64,000 nucleotides of DNA from Psychrobacter aquimaris (GCF_016107525.1 NZ_JABASR010000002.1:186001-250000); one strand, 5' to 3'; positions 27,156 through 37,085 are shown, numbered from the stretch's first letter. Notes: generated by a model from the sequence alone, not told the origin. Translations and numbers: made by a program.

Positions 27156-28301
27156 ATGACGACTTGTATCACAGGCACTGGCCTGTATATTCCGCCTTAT
27201 AGCATCAGTAATGAAGAGCTAGTAGATTCATTTAATAAGTATGTTGAGAATTATAATGCAAAGCATGCTGACGAGATAGCAGCAGGAACTTTGACTGCCC
27301 TAGAGCCTTCTTCAGCAGCCTTTATCGAAAAAGTATCTGGTATCAAATCACGTTATGTGATGGAAAAGGATGGTATTTTAGATCCTGAAATCATGGCACC
27401 AGTGATTCCTTATCGTCATTTAGGTGAAGAGCTGTCTATTATGGCAGAAATGGGTACTGCAGCTTTGAAAGACGCGCTAGCAGATGCGGGACTTGAAGCC
27501 AATGACCTAGATGGTATTATCCTTGCCTGTTCAAACTTTCAGCGTACTTATCCTGCGGTCGCTATCGAGATTCAAAATGCAATCGGTATGATTGGCGGTT
27601 TTGCTTATGATATGAACGTCGCTTGTAGTGCCGCGACTTTTGGTCTGTCGCAAGCACACGGTTCTATCGTTTCTGGTCTGGCTAAGCGCATCGCTGTGGT
27701 CAACGTTGAGATTACTTCAGCGCATCTGAACTGGCGTAACCGTGACAGCCACTTTATCTTTGGTGATGTCGCAACAGCATCTATCGTCGAAGAGCTAGAC
27801 ACGCCAAAAGGTTATGAGATTCTTAACTCTAAGCTATTTACCCAGTTTTCGACCAATATCAAAAACGAATACGGCTTTATGGATCGCTCAGAATTCTTAG
27901 CGGCACAGACTGAGATGTATCCAGACATCAAAGAGCCAGTCACCGACAAGCTCTTCTTACAAAATGGTCGAAAAGTGTTCCGTGAAGTCTGTCCAAAGGT
28001 TTCAGAAGTCATCAGCGAGCATTTACAAGAAAACGATATCCCAACATCTGACGTTAAGATGATGTGGTTGCACCAAGCCAACGCCAATATGTTGGATTTA
28101 ATCCTACGTACTGTCATTGGTAAAGACGCCGATAAAGCCATCGTGCCAAGTGTCATTGCTGAATTTGCTAACACCAGTTCAGCCAGTCCGATGATTGTTT
28201 TCCATCGCTATAAAGATGAGCTAGCATCAGGTGATTTGGGTGTTATTTGTTCATTTGGCGCTGGTTACTCTATCGGTTCAGTATTGGTACGTAAGGTTTA
28301 A
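27156..28301 (+). CDS. Beta-ketoacyl-ACP synthase III (FabH-like, 381-residue class)
   Basis: The thiolase-fold enzyme has the KAS III triad C157 ([10 protein letters not shown]), H306 (WLHQANANM) and N339 (FANTSSASP), and a GAGYSIGS C-terminal loop. At 381 residues it exceeds canonical FabH (about 317). The difference is mostly an N-terminal insert (residues about 22-60) and an insertion near residues 235-265. Such longer enzymes in gammaproteobacteria condense acyl-CoA primers with malonyl-ACP, and some use longer-chain primers. It is not in a fab cluster. AAGGAAG precedes the ATG. Confidence 0.88.
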   Translation: MTTCITGTGLYIPPYSISNEELVDSFNKYVENYNAKHADEIAAGTLTALEPSSAAFIEKVSGIKSRYVMEKDGILDPEIMAPVIPYRHLGEELSIMAEMGTAALKDALADAGLEANDLDGIILACSNFQRTYPAVAIEIQNAIGMIGGFAYDMNVACSAATFGLSQAHGSIVSGLAKRIAVVNVEITSAHLNWRNRDSHFIFGDVATASIVEELDTPKGYEILNSKLFTQFSTNIKNEYGFMDRSEFLAAQTEMYPDIKEPVTDKLFLQNGRKVFREVCPKVSEVISEHLQENDIPTSDVKMMWLHQANANMLDLILRTVIGKDADKAIVPSVIAEFANTSSASPMIVFHRYKDELASGDLGVICSFGAGYSIGSVLVRKV

Positions 28302-28323
28302 TTTCTAAAGTAAAATCTGTTAC

Positions 28324-28497
28324 TAGGTCGTGTCCTCAATTCAATCGATTATTGTCTAAATGGGCTAAAAATGGCTAAATTTTGCCAAACGTTGTCAAAT
28401 AACTAGGTAATATCTCGATATTATCTGCGCTATTTTCCTTGTTTGACTGCTATTTATCTCATTTTTATCACCATTTTTAAAATGAGGACACGCCCTA
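28324..28497. mobile_element. MITE-like non-autonomous element with terminal inverted repeats
   Basis: The left end TAGGTCGTGTCCTCA and the right end, read on the other strand as TAGGGCGTGTCCTCA, match at 14 of 15 positions. They bound a 170-bp AT-rich interior with no coding frame. A TA dinucleotide borders both ends, consistent with TA target duplication. The element lies between the KAS III stop and that gene's terminator. The family is not certain; an IS5 (IS427-group) or IS630 type source is an inference. Confidence 0.7.
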
Positions 28498-28499
28498 AT

Positions 28500-28534
28500 A
28501 AAAAATAGCTAAGAGCAATCTTAGCTATTTTTTT
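28500..28534 (+). terminator. Intrinsic terminator after KAS III, displaced by the MITE
   Basis: A 15-bp stem, AAAAAATAGCTAAGA and its complement, has a GCAA loop and ends in T7. It starts immediately after the right end of the element. Confidence 0.9.
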
Positions 28535-28726
28535 GTCTGTTATTTTTGTTATGAACACTCAATCGCATTATTTGAGCAATATATTATTCAAGAATGAAGC
28601 GCTATTTGAGAATATAACGGGCAGAATGCTTAGAATATCGACAAGAATGCTTAGAGGTTTTAATTTACCCCGAAAAATTTGCTATAATCACGGTCTTATT
28701 CCTCTCATCCAATTAAAAGTCCTTTT

Positions 28727-29818
28727 ATGAAAGAATCCTTACGCCTGCGTTTAGACCAGATGGTAGACCGTTATGAAGAGGTCACCGCCTTATTATCAGA
28801 TCCTAGTGTCATCAGCGATAATAATAAATTCCGTGAACTGTCTGTCGAGCACAGCGACTTGATGGATATCACTACTTTATGGCAGAACTATGTGCGTGCA
28901 GAGACGGATCAGGCTGATGCCGAGGCGATGTTAAAAGAAGCCTCAGATCCTGACATGAAAGAGATGATGCAAGAAGAGATTGATAACGCCCGCGAGACCA
29001 TCGTAGAGATGGAAGAGGCGCTCAACGTCATGATGCTACCAAAAGATCCGAATGATAAAGTGCCTGCTTTCTTGGAAATTCGAGCGGGTACAGGTGGCGA
29101 TGAAGCCGCAATTTTCTCTGGTGACTTGTTCCGAATGTACCAAAAGTACGCGCAGACACAAGGCTGGACAGTGGAAGTGCTGTCGGCAAGTGAAGGCGAG
29201 CATGGCGGTTATAAAGAAATCATCACTCGCGTATCAGGCAACAGCGTGTATGGTCGCTTAAAGTTTGAATCAGGCGTACACCGTGTGCAGCGCGTGCCTG
29301 AAACCGAAAGCCAAGGTCGCGTGCATACGTCAGCTTGTACCGTTGCGGTCATGCCTGAGGTTGAGATTGATGATACAGTGGATCTAAATCCAGCTGATAT
29401 CCGCTTTGATACCTTTCGTTCAAGTGGTGCCGGTGGTCAGCACGTTAACACTACTGACTCAGCAGTACGTTTGACACACATTCCAACGGGTACCGTGGTA
29501 GAGTGTCAACAAGAGCGTAGCCAGCACAAAAACCGTGCGCAAGCGATGAAAATGCTGATTTCAAAGATTCAGCAAGTCAAAGTACAGGCTCAAGTTGATG
29601 CAGCAGATACTATCCGTAGAGACTTGGTGGGTAGTGGCGATCGTTCAGAACGCATTCGCACTTATAATTTCCCACAAGGTCGTATGACCGATCACCGTAT
29701 CAACCTGACGTTATACAAGCTTGATGCCATTATGGAAGGCGACTTGGATGAGATTCTTGATGCACTGTTACGTGAGCATCAAGCTGATTTGATGGCCAGT
29801 ATTGGCGGTGGTGATTAG
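28727..29818 (+). CDS. prfA: Peptide chain release factor 1
   Basis: The 363-residue protein has the universal GGQ motif (G236-G237-Q238 in [10 protein letters not shown]), which triggers peptidyl-tRNA hydrolysis, and the RF1-type C-terminus ([20 protein letters not shown]). RF1 reads UAA and UAG stops. An A/T-rich leader with TATAATCA precedes the ATG. Escherichia coli couples prfA with hemA and prmC, but here it is followed by its own terminator and lysS. Confidence 0.97.
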   Translation: MKESLRLRLDQMVDRYEEVTALLSDPSVISDNNKFRELSVEHSDLMDITTLWQNYVRAETDQADAEAMLKEASDPDMKEMMQEEIDNARETIVEMEEALNVMMLPKDPNDKVPAFLEIRAGTGGDEAAIFSGDLFRMYQKYAQTQGWTVEVLSASEGEHGGYKEIITRVSGNSVYGRLKFESGVHRVQRVPETESQGRVHTSACTVAVMPEVEIDDTVDLNPADIRFDTFRSSGAGGQHVNTTDSAVRLTHIPTGTVVECQQERSQHKNRAQAMKMLISKIQQVKVQAQVDAADTIRRDLVGSGDRSERIRTYNFPQGRMTDHRINLTLYKLDAIMEGDLDEILDALLREHQADLMASIGGGD

Positions 29819-29885
29819 TAACCATCAGTATATTAATGACTAGAGGCTCAATAACTGGTCGTGAATCATTAATTCATAAAAGCGT

Positions 29886-29916
29886 GACACTGTCTATATG
29901 ACAGTGTCTGTTTGTT
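29886..29916 (+). terminator. Intrinsic terminator after prfA
   Basis: GACACTGTC pairs perfectly with GACAGTGTC over a TATAT loop, followed by the T-rich TGTTTGTTT. Confidence 0.75.
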
Positions 29917-30017
29917 TATAGCTGTTTTTTTACGGCTATCGACTATGATAATAAGTATAGATTTAATTTTGCAGTTTTCGTTTATTCTTTTAATTACCTA
30001 ATAATATTGAGAGTGTT

Positions 30018-31553
30018 ATGTCAAAGCACAATAATCAGAACCCAGACCAAACCCCAGTTGTAGAAGACGCTAACGAGCTGATTGCGCAGTTACAAGCCAA
30101 GCTAGACGATATCAGTGCTTCAGGCAAACAGCCGTATCCAAATACGTTTAAACGTACTGATTATGCGCAAGATTTGCAAACAGCCTTTGACGGCGTCTCA
30201 AAACAAGAAATTGAAGAAAAAGCGGCGAATGGTGAAAAAACACAGGTCAACGTGGCAGGTCGCGTCATGCTGAACCGTGGTGCCTTTATTGTTATTCAAG
30301 ACATGACGGGTCGCATTCAGTTATATGTTGCACGCAAAGAGTTGGACCCAGAGACGTTGGCGACCATTAAATCACTAGATTTGGGTGATATTGTTGGCGT
30401 ATCAGGCTATATCGGTCGCTCAGGCAAAGGCGATTTATATGTGCATATCGAAGAGTTTCAGTTGTTGACTAAAGCGCTACGTCCAATGCCAAACAAGTTT
30501 CATGGCTTAGCCGATGTGGAAGCGCGCTATCGTAATCGTCATCTTGATTTGATGACCAATGAGACGACTCGTGATACCTTTATGATTCGCAGTCAAGTCA
30601 TTAGTGGTATTCGCAAGTTTATGTTAAATGAGCGCTTCATGGAAGTTGAGACACCGATGATGCATCCTATCCCAGGTGGTGCGGTGGCGCGTCCATTTGT
30701 GACCCATCATAACGCTCTAGATATGCCTTTATATTTGCGTATCGCGCCTGAGCTTTACTTGAAGCGCTTAGTCGTTGGTGGTTTTGAAAGAGTGTTTGAG
30801 ATTAACCGCAGCTTCCGTAATGAAGGCGTATCAACTCGCCATAATCCTGAATTTACCATGATTGAGTTTTATCAAGCGTATGCTGATTATCATGACTTGA
30901 TGGATTTGACCGAACGCTTATTTAATGAATTGGCGATGGATATTTTAGGCACGACTGAGATTACTTATCAAGAAGAAGCCATCAGTTTGAAAGCGCCATT
31001 CATACGTTTATCTATGTCTGATGCGATTGCAAAATATGCCGAAAATTTCGATATGACACGTATCAATGACCGTGAGTATCTGGCAGAGTACGCCTCGACG
31101 ACGCTTAAACAGCAAGTGAAAGATGTGTTTGGGGTGGGTAAACTACAGACCATTATCTTTGAAGAAACTGCTGAGCACCAATTGCGTCAGCCAACTTTTA
31201 TCACTGAATATCCAGCTGAAACTTCACCACTGGCACGCCGTAGTGATGACAATCCTGAAATTACCGATCGTTTTGAGCTGTTCATCGGTGGTCGTGAACT
31301 GGCCAACGGTTTTAGTGAGCTTAATGATCCCGCTGATCAGGCAGAACGCTTCCGTGGGCAAGTCGCTGAAAAAGACGCTGGTGATGATGAAGCCATGCAT
31401 TTTGATGAAGAGTATATCGAAGCCTTGTCTTACGGCTTACCACCAACCGCAGGTGAAGGTATCGGTATTGACCGTTTAGTGATGTTGTTTACCGATTCGG
31501 CTAGTATCCGTGATGTGATTTTATTCCCGCATATGCGCCGTAAAGTTGACTAA
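30018..31553 (+). CDS. lysS: Lysyl-tRNA synthetase, class II
   Basis: The 511-residue enzyme has an N-terminal OB-fold anticodon-binding domain (residues about 70-180). The class II catalytic core shows motif 1 with [13 protein letters not shown], motif 2 with [14 protein letters not shown] and motif 3 with [15 protein letters not shown]. It charges tRNA-Lys and can also make diadenosine tetraphosphate. GAGAG precedes the ATG. It stands alone, unlike the prfB-lysS pairing of enteric bacteria. Confidence 0.97.
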   Translation: MSKHNNQNPDQTPVVEDANELIAQLQAKLDDISASGKQPYPNTFKRTDYAQDLQTAFDGVSKQEIEEKAANGEKTQVNVAGRVMLNRGAFIVIQDMTGRIQLYVARKELDPETLATIKSLDLGDIVGVSGYIGRSGKGDLYVHIEEFQLLTKALRPMPNKFHGLADVEARYRNRHLDLMTNETTRDTFMIRSQVISGIRKFMLNERFMEVETPMMHPIPGGAVARPFVTHHNALDMPLYLRIAPELYLKRLVVGGFERVFEINRSFRNEGVSTRHNPEFTMIEFYQAYADYHDLMDLTERLFNELAMDILGTTEITYQEEAISLKAPFIRLSMSDAIAKYAENFDMTRINDREYLAEYASTTLKQQVKDVFGVGKLQTIIFEETAEHQLRQPTFITEYPAETSPLARRSDDNPEITDRFELFIGGRELANGFSELNDPADQAERFRGQVAEKDAGDDEAMHFDEEYIEALSYGLPPTAGEGIGIDRLVMLFTDSASIRDVILFPHMRRKVD

Positions 31554-31597
31554 TGACTCATTAGTACTTAATCAAAGTCGCTTATCGAATCAGTAAG

Positions 31598-31624
31598 AAG
31601 CCAGACGAATGCGCTGGCTTTTTG
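31598..31624 (+). terminator. Intrinsic terminator after lysS
   Basis: AAGCCAG pairs with CTGGCTT around an inner CG-AATG-CG turn, followed by T5. Confidence 0.8.
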
Positions 31625-31690
31625 CTATAATAAATATCGAAAAATAGTATTCAAAATAAGCACTCTAACTACTTGGCACAATGGATAGCT

Positions 31691-33637
31691 ATGTCGCAGC
31701 AATATCAAGTTTTAGCTCGCAAATACCGCCCCAAAAACTTTCATGAGTTGATTGGGCAAACGCATGTTTCTCAAGCATTGATTAATGCGATTGATTATAA
31801 CCGTCTGCATCACGCTTACCTCTTTACGGGCACACGCGGTGTGGGTAAGACGACGATTGCGCGTATCTTATCTAAATGTTTGAACTGCGATACAGGTATC
31901 ACTAGTACGCCTTGTGGTGTGTGTGATAACTGCGTGGCCATCGATCAAGGGCGATTCATCGATCTTATCGAGATTGATGCGGCATCCCGTACCAAAGTAG
32001 AAGACACCCGCGAGTTGCTGGATAATGTGCCTTATGCGCCAAGCCAAGGTCGTTATAAAGTGTACCTGATTGATGAAGTACATATGTTGTCCACACACAG
32101 TTTTAATGCGCTTCTTAAAACTTTGGAAGAACCACCTGAGCATGTAAAATTCTTACTTGCCACGACTGATCCACAAAAATTGCCGATTACCATTATTTCG
32201 CGCTGTTTACAGTTCGTACTACGTCCATTGCCGCAAACGCTACTCAGCGAGCATCTAGCAAATATCCTGACCCAAGAGAAAGTAGGCTATACGCAGCCTG
32301 CACTCTGGCAGTTGGCTAGTGCTGCGAAAGGTTCAGTACGTGATGCGTTGTCACTGACAGATCAGGCCATTGCTTTTGGTCAAGGTGCGCTCGATGATGT
32401 CACTGTAAACGCCATGCTTGGCTTGATTGATGCGGCTGATTTGGTCAGTTTAATTACTGATATCTATAATCATGATAAGCCTGCTGTCGCGGCTCATATA
32501 GAGCAGATGCGCGCGCAAATGGTTGATGCGACGAGTATGTTTGATGGTCTTACTGAGTTACTGCATCAATTGGCATTGACCCAGCTGCTTCCTGAAGTGG
32601 CATTAAATGTGAATGAGGCACAGGCACAAGATATTAACACGCTTGCGCAGCATATGAGCCCAGACGTCCTGCAACTGTATTATGAAATTGTCGTGCAAGC
32701 ACGTGAAGGTGTTAAGCTTGCCAGCACACCGATGCAGGCGCTGGAAATGTGCATTTTACGCCTGCTGGCATTTCGTCCGTTGCCAGTCGATGAGATATTA
32801 AATCATACTTATGCTGGCTCTGTATCATCTGAAATGCCAGCTATAGAAGATGTGACCGCTACACGTTCTACACAGTCATCAACTAGCCACTCGGCTTCCG
32901 CACCACCATTACAGTCTTATGATGTTGATTATCAAGCACGAGATAATGATCATTTGCAAGTCGAGAGCTATAACAATATTGAATCAAGTTTGGCTCAAAA
33001 TGATGAGAAAAATCATGATGTCTTAGTTACTAACCCTGAACCCGTTGTTGAGCCTGAACCCGTTGTTGAGCCTGAACCCGTTGTTGAGCCTGAACCCGTT
33101 GTTGAGCCTGAACCCGTTGTTGAGCCTGAACCCGTTGTTGAGCCTGAACCCGTTGTTGAGCCTGATGCAAATAATTCTCAGTTAACAACGCAACTTGATG
33201 ATCCACGTACTTTACTGCGTTGCCCACCGCAAGAACTGCTAGGTGAGTGGACACCAGAAAAATGGGACTACTGGCTACAAACGGCTCGCGAAGCGGAGAT
33301 CTTGGCTCAAGACGAATTGGCACTTGCGCGTCAAGGCATGATGACGGGCTTATGTGATGGCAAGGCAATATTTATAACCAGTGTAGATAGTCGGCATTTA
33401 CAAACTACGTTTCAGCAATTGGCGGCTAAACTGCAACAGCAGTTCACCCAAGCAGAAATTGACTTACAAATCGATGGTAGCGTCATGCAAGCAGAGGATA
33501 AAACGCCTGAGCGTCGCCAACAAAAGCGCTTGGTGCAAGCGAAAACGGTTGCAGAAGCAAGACTGCTTGCTACGCCTGTGATGCAGTATTTGAATGAGCG
33601 CGGTGAAGGAAAAATGGGTAAGGTTCAGTTGTATTAA
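31691..33637 (+). CDS. dnaX: DNA polymerase III subunits gamma/tau
   Basis: The 648-residue product has the clamp-loader AAA+ core: Walker A GTRGVGKT at residues 47-54, a four-cysteine zinc module (CLNCDTG to CGVCDNC), Walker B LIDEVHML and sensor motifs. Residues from about 370 are the linker and the tau C-terminus that binds polymerase alpha and DnaB. The linker contains seven 6-residue PEPVVE repeats (residues about 449-490). I could not see an A-AAA-AAG frameshift site of the E. coli type, so production of gamma is uncertain. ATG 31691 starts the conserved MSQQYQVLARKYRPKNF. Confidence 0.96.
   Translation: MSQQYQVLARKYRPKNFHELIGQTHVSQALINAIDYNRLHHAYLFTGTRGVGKTTIARILSKCLNCDTGITSTPCGVCDNCVAIDQGRFIDLIEIDAASRTKVEDTRELLDNVPYAPSQGRYKVYLIDEVHMLSTHSFNALLKTLEEPPEHVKFLLATTDPQKLPITIISRCLQFVLRPLPQTLLSEHLANILTQEKVGYTQPALWQLASAAKGSVRDALSLTDQAIAFGQGALDDVTVNAMLGLIDAADLVSLITDIYNHDKPAVAAHIEQMRAQMVDATSMFDGLTELLHQLALTQLLPEVALNVNEAQAQDINTLAQHMSPDVLQLYYEIVVQAREGVKLASTPMQALEMCILRLLAFRPLPVDEILNHTYAGSVSSEMPAIEDVTATRSTQSSTSHSASAPPLQSYDVDYQARDNDHLQVESYNNIESSLAQNDEKNHDVLVTNPEPVVEPEPVVEPEPVVEPEPVVEPEPVVEPEPVVEPEPVVEPDANNSQLTTQLDDPRTLLRCPPQELLGEWTPEKWDYWLQTAREAEILAQDELALARQGMMTGLCDGKAIFITSVDSRHLQTTFQQLAAKLQQQFTQAEIDLQIDGSVMQAEDKTPERRQQKRLVQAKTVAEARLLATPVMQYLNERGEGKMGKVQLY
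33035..33165 (+). repeat. dnaX: Seven tandem 18-bp repeats in dnaX (PEPVVE units)
   Basis: The unit CCTGAACCCGTTGTTGAG recurs every 18 bases at 33035, 33053, 33071, 33089, 33107, 33125 and 33143, with a partial eighth. The copies are identical, so the array is recent or kept homogeneous. The unit length keeps the reading frame, and the encoded region is the flexible tau linker. Confidence 0.95.
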
Positions 33638-33707
33638 ACAGTCAGAAAAACTGTTGTTAAAATTATTTAAAAGTCTATATAGTTGTTAAACGCAAATTTT
33701 ATATAAG

Positions 33708-33746
33708 ATATCAAGGCGATGTTGTACTATCGCCTTGATATTTTTG
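33708..33746 (+). terminator. Intrinsic terminator after dnaX
   Basis: A perfect 13-bp stem (ATATCAAGGCGAT and its complement) with an 8-base loop ends in T5. Confidence 0.92.
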
Positions 33747-33871
33747 TTTTTATTGCAGATTAAATGGGCTTTCTCAAACACGAGAGAAATATTTAATAAC
33801 GATAAGATGAATCAAGATTCGTTATAATGGTTAAGTTATATTAAAAACTGAAATGAAGTTTAGGTGAGAAT

Positions 33872-34771
33872 ATGTTGGATAATTTACGCGGTATGGCTGT
33901 GTTCGCCAGTGTGGTTGGACATGGCTCTTTTAGTGGTTCTGCTCGTGAGCTTGGCATTACAACCAGTGCAGTCAGTCAGCAAATCCGCTCATTAGAAAAT
34001 GAGCTGGGCGTCGTGCTATTACACCGCTCAACTCGTAAGCTGAGCTTAACAGAAGCTGGCGAAAGCTTTTATGAAGCCGCAAAGGATGTGGTAAGTGCTG
34101 CTGAACAAGGCCGGATTAAGGTCAATCAGTTGCGTGATGAGTTGGCAGGAAGCTTACGAGTGGCGACAACACCAGAGCTTGGCGTTAATCATATTTTGCC
34201 TGCACTCTCTACGTGGATGGCGGCACATGATGATCTTAGCATTACCTATCTGGCAGACAACCACTATATTGACATGATTGATGAGCGGATCGATATTGCG
34301 ATTCGTATGAGTCCATCGATTAATGACTCGAGCCTAAGCAGTCATCCCTTGACTGATGTGCGCCAAATGCTGGTTGCTTCACCGCAGTACCTACGCCAGC
34401 ATACCAAACTGCAAACACCTAAAGATTTGGCTGATCATCAGCTGATTTGTATTGAAATCATGAAAGATGCAAATCAAATTGATCTCATTCAGACAGAAAC
34501 AGGTAAAAAAACGCGCACGAAAATGAATTCACGCATTTATACCAATAATGTCTTTATGGCGACCACCTTGGCAAAAGAAGGTCATGGCTTGGTTAGAGTG
34601 ATGGAAATGGACATTAAAAAAGAGCTTGAAAATGGTGATTTGGTCGAAGTGTTGACTGGTTATCAATTGCCAAGTTTTGTACTATATGCGGTTACCTTAA
34701 ATCGTGATCAACAGCCAGCTAAAATCACTCGCTGTTTAGAGGTGCTAAAAAAGTACTTTCATGCCAATTAG
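33872..34771 (+). CDS. LysR-family transcriptional regulator
   Basis: The 299-residue protein has the N-terminal winged helix-turn-helix (residues 1-60, with GSFSGSARELGITTSAVSQQ and LLHRSTRKLSLTEAG). The LysR substrate-binding domain follows, with DIAIRMSPS near residue 147. AGGTGA precedes the ATG. LysR proteins often regulate a divergent neighbour; here the upstream neighbour is the co-directional dnaX, so no target is suggested. Downstream sequence is degraded mobile DNA. Confidence 0.9.
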   Translation: MLDNLRGMAVFASVVGHGSFSGSARELGITTSAVSQQIRSLENELGVVLLHRSTRKLSLTEAGESFYEAAKDVVSAAEQGRIKVNQLRDELAGSLRVATTPELGVNHILPALSTWMAAHDDLSITYLADNHYIDMIDERIDIAIRMSPSINDSSLSSHPLTDVRQMLVASPQYLRQHTKLQTPKDLADHQLICIEIMKDANQIDLIQTETGKKTRTKMNSRIYTNNVFMATTLAKEGHGLVRVMEMDIKKELENGDLVEVLTGYQLPSFVLYAVTLNRDQQPAKITRCLEVLKKYFHAN

Positions 34772-35149
34772 GGCTTATCATCAATTAAGCCCGCCCATGC
34801 AAGAAATCAGATGAATTGCCTAATGCATCTGTACGAGGAGATATGTTAGTTGTCGGCCCATCTTTACTGCGATCGATAGCTTGTTCCCTTTTTTTCTTCT
34901 CAATCGTCAAAACGGTTGAGAAGAAAAAACGATTATGGGCATTTTAGATATTATGATCTTATTGACTAATAATCTAACAAATAGTCTTCTGACGCATCGT
35001 TCATTATATCTTGATGGTTACCGTCGGTCTTTCTAGCTTTATTTTGGAATCTCGCAGTGATGCTAGTGCGCACGATATTTACACTGATAGTGGGATGATT
35101 TGCTACCACGATGGAGCTTAGATAGAAGACCATCTAGGCTAATCCAAAT
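34772..35149. other. Gene-free 378 bases before the IS256 relic
   Basis: The region has a strong hairpin at 34890-34929 and no intact frame. Around 34990-35110 one frame reads as a hydrophobic peptide interrupted by stops, consistent with a decayed gene, but its identity is not recognisable. Confidence 0.5.
34890..34929. repeat. 17-bp hairpin with T-run and A-run arms
   Basis: The left arm TTTTTTCTTCTCAA with TCG pairs with CGG and TTGAGAAGAAAAAA; the only non-Watson-Crick pair is one T-G, and the loop is TCAAAA. On both strands the U-run would be in the 5' arm, so this is not a normal intrinsic terminator. Confidence 0.7.
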
Positions 35150-35533
35150 ATGAGAAAGCCGACAAATCAAATAAGTGCACTGTTTACCCTAATGCTAAGG
35201 TTCAGCTATTTATCGTACATATATTGGCATAGTAACTGGGAAGGCTTAATGCTGCTCTATGGTTATCCTAAAGGTATGACAAAAGTCATTTATATCACTA
35301 ATACTATTGAGCCTTTAAGTAACGTTATCCGTACTATGGTGAACAAGCGTAAGATGTTTCCGTCTGATCAAGCTGCGTTTAAAGTAGTGTACTTAGCAAC
35401 CTAGCAGGCTTTCAAAACCTGCTCGATGCTAATCCGTAACTGGATGTCTGCTCTGAATCGCTTTATGACAGTTTTTAATGATGGTTTCATCAGGTACTTA
35501 ATCTCAATGGCAGTTACACAGAATTCAAGATAA
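35150..35533 (+). pseudogene. Degraded IS256-family (mutator) transposase, C-terminal fragment
   Basis: One frame reads WHSNWEGLMLLYGYP, then KVIYITNTIEPLSNVIRTMV and NKRKMFPSDQAAFKVVYLA, which is the C-terminal pattern of IS256 transposases. After an in-frame TAG at 35402-35404 the same frame continues with IRNWMSALNRFMTVF before TAA at 35531. Just upstream, another frame encodes YPNAKVQLFIVH, matching the preceding IS256 block, so there is also a frameshift. The N-terminal two thirds and the ends are missing, so it is not functional. Confidence 0.8.
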
Positions 35534-35677
35534 TTTCCTATGCTGCTACGATTCAAGCTTGAACAGTCCAATCACTTCAACAGTATTAGATAAATTAAGA
35601 TCATCATCTGAAAGCATCGCCAATCTTTGCAAGTTTGCTTTTTGCTCAGCTTTTAAAGACGGCAACGCATTTGCTCT

Positions 35678-36709
35678 TTAATAACGATAAATATCTATGC
35701 CTTTGGCTGTAATAGAAAAGCTCATCAAATCTTCTCCTACAACTAATGGCCCCTTGTAATTCTCTCTAGTTCGTTCAATAAGTTGCTCATTTGGAATCCC
35801 AATATATTTTGGTGACGTACCATTCACAATATGACTGTATACTGCCATTTTCGGTTTTGTTTTAGTGAAGATTTCTCCAGCTTGGCGTGGATTGGTATGG
35901 TGTGCATATACCTGTGGCAACGCATTGATATCTTCAAACTCTGCTACTTCATGAACCAATAAATCAACGTCTTTACCATATTTAAGTACATTGGGAGTTG
36001 GGATAGTATCTCCACTTAATAAAACAGAACGGCCCGCATAGTCAATACGGAATCCCACAGCTGGCTGTATGGCTCCGCTGTGATCATGCTGAACATCAAA
36101 AGCAGTTATGCGCACACCGTTGTTATCAAATACAACGCTATTGGTGTCAAACTCATGAGCCACCATGTTAGTAGTTGCTTCTTTAAGTTCGCCATCAGCG
36201 ACACGTACTCTGATGTCATCTGCATGAGCCAGTTTTAAACCATCGACTAATGAATGTATGCCTTTAGGTCCATACACGTTAAAACTTCCCTCTCTACCGC
36301 CAAAAGCTGGTATATAACCTGTCATCCATAAATCACTTAAGCTATTTACATGATCTGAGTGATAATGGGTGAGAAATACGCCATCAATCTTACCAAGTGG
36401 CACACCTGCTTGCGTTAATCGGACTACATTGCCGCGACCAGCATCAAATACAAAGTTATAACCGTTGGCTTGCACAAGCGTTGACATGCCGTAACGGCTT
36501 GTACTTGGAACAGGACTTCCAGTACCAAGTAACGTGACGCGTATTTCATTAGGTGAAGGAGCTAGTCTAGCTGGATGCGTACTAGGTTTATGTAGATAAT
36601 CTAAATTGGTTGCTAGCTTAGTAACTTTGGGTTCAATAGAACTACAGGCTGTTAATAAAGACGCCAATACTATAGTTGATAAAACCGTTTTAACGTTAAT
36701 ACGATTCAT
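35678..36709 (-). CDS. Secreted metallo-beta-lactamase-fold lipoprotein (RNase Z-like hydrolase)
   Basis: The 343-residue protein begins with a lipoprotein signal whose lipobox LTAC ends at C22. A mature domain follows with LLGTGSPVPS, the metal-binding H115-Y-H117-S-D119-H120, VQHDHSG, LLSGDT and a later HTNP block. These place it in the RNase Z/arylsulfatase-like branch of the metallo-beta-lactamase fold. The lipid anchor puts it in the periplasm or outer membrane, so a tRNA substrate is unlikely and a phosphodiester or sulfate ester is more plausible. Transposase relics flank it on both sides, which suggests acquisition by transfer. Confidence 0.85.
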   Translation of the reverse strand: MNRINVKTVLSTIVLASLLTACSSIEPKVTKLATNLDYLHKPSTHPARLAPSPNEIRVTLLGTGSPVPSTSRYGMSTLVQANGYNFVFDAGRGNVVRLTQAGVPLGKIDGVFLTHYHSDHVNSLSDLWMTGYIPAFGGREGSFNVYGPKGIHSLVDGLKLAHADDIRVRVADGELKEATTNMVAHEFDTNSVVFDNNGVRITAFDVQHDHSGAIQPAVGFRIDYAGRSVLLSGDTIPTPNVLKYGKDVDLLVHEVAEFEDINALPQVYAHHTNPRQAGEIFTKTKPKMAVYSHIVNGTSPKYIGIPNEQLIERTRENYKGPLVVGEDLMSFSITAKGIDIYRY

Positions 36710-37085
36710 GATCCATCCTTACATTCTTGAGTTACTTTCATTAGGGTATGTTGAAAATTTGCTATGAAATAATGAGGTAGGAGTGAACAAGAAGTATTCC
36801 TGTCTCCAGGATGTCCCTCAAAGCTGGCTGTTTAGTCACTATTATTTAGAATTTAAATAGTTAAACCACTTCAGAGTTAAAATGTATTCAATTGATAGAA
36901 GAGAAATAAAAGTTACACGATATTTCTATAACTCTACACATATAAACTTAGTTCATACAATTTAACCCAAGGTAAACATTTTAGTTATACGTGTCCAACA
37001 CCTATTCAATAATAAACTATACCTTTTAGGTATTATTGGGCTTAATACCAATTAGCACTGTTATAAAAAAAGGGAGCAAGCCATC
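36710..37085. other. Gene-free 376 bases upstream of the metallo-hydrolase
   Basis: AT-rich sequence with no credible gene. A 25-codon frame starting GTG at 36783 (MNKKYSCLQDVPQSWLFSHY, then five more residues) has a purine-rich site before it and could be the stub of a lost gene. TATACCTTTTAGGTATTA forms a small hairpin near 37020. It presumably contains the promoter of the minus-strand lipoprotein gene. Confidence 0.45.

Larger units (their letters stand above)
28302..28726. other. Gene-free region between KAS III and prfA
   Basis: This 425-base spacer contains the MITE-like element (28324-28497), then the terminator at 28500-28534, then about 190 bases before prfA. The last part contains a repeated AGAATGCTTAGA motif (28623-28634 and 28644-28655). 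A TATAAT at 28682-28687 sits 40 bases before prfA and could be its -10. Confidence 0.6.

Noticed and set aside
33035-33165. Possible CRISPR array
   Set aside because: The seven repeats are contiguous without spacers, in frame within dnaX, and only 18 bases long.
33030-33368. Minus-strand frame of 112 codons with QRVQAQ repeats
   Set aside because: It is the antisense image of the dnaX 18-bp repeat array, with no ribosome site and no independent support.
36783-36860. 25-codon frame starting GTG with a purine-rich leader
   Set aside because: Too short and beside decayed mobile DNA. It may be a gene stub but cannot be identified.
36986-37000. CGTGTCC near 36990 as a possible left end of the IS5 relic or a second MITE end
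   Set aside because: Only seven bases match the MITE terminal repeat, and the surrounding bases do not.
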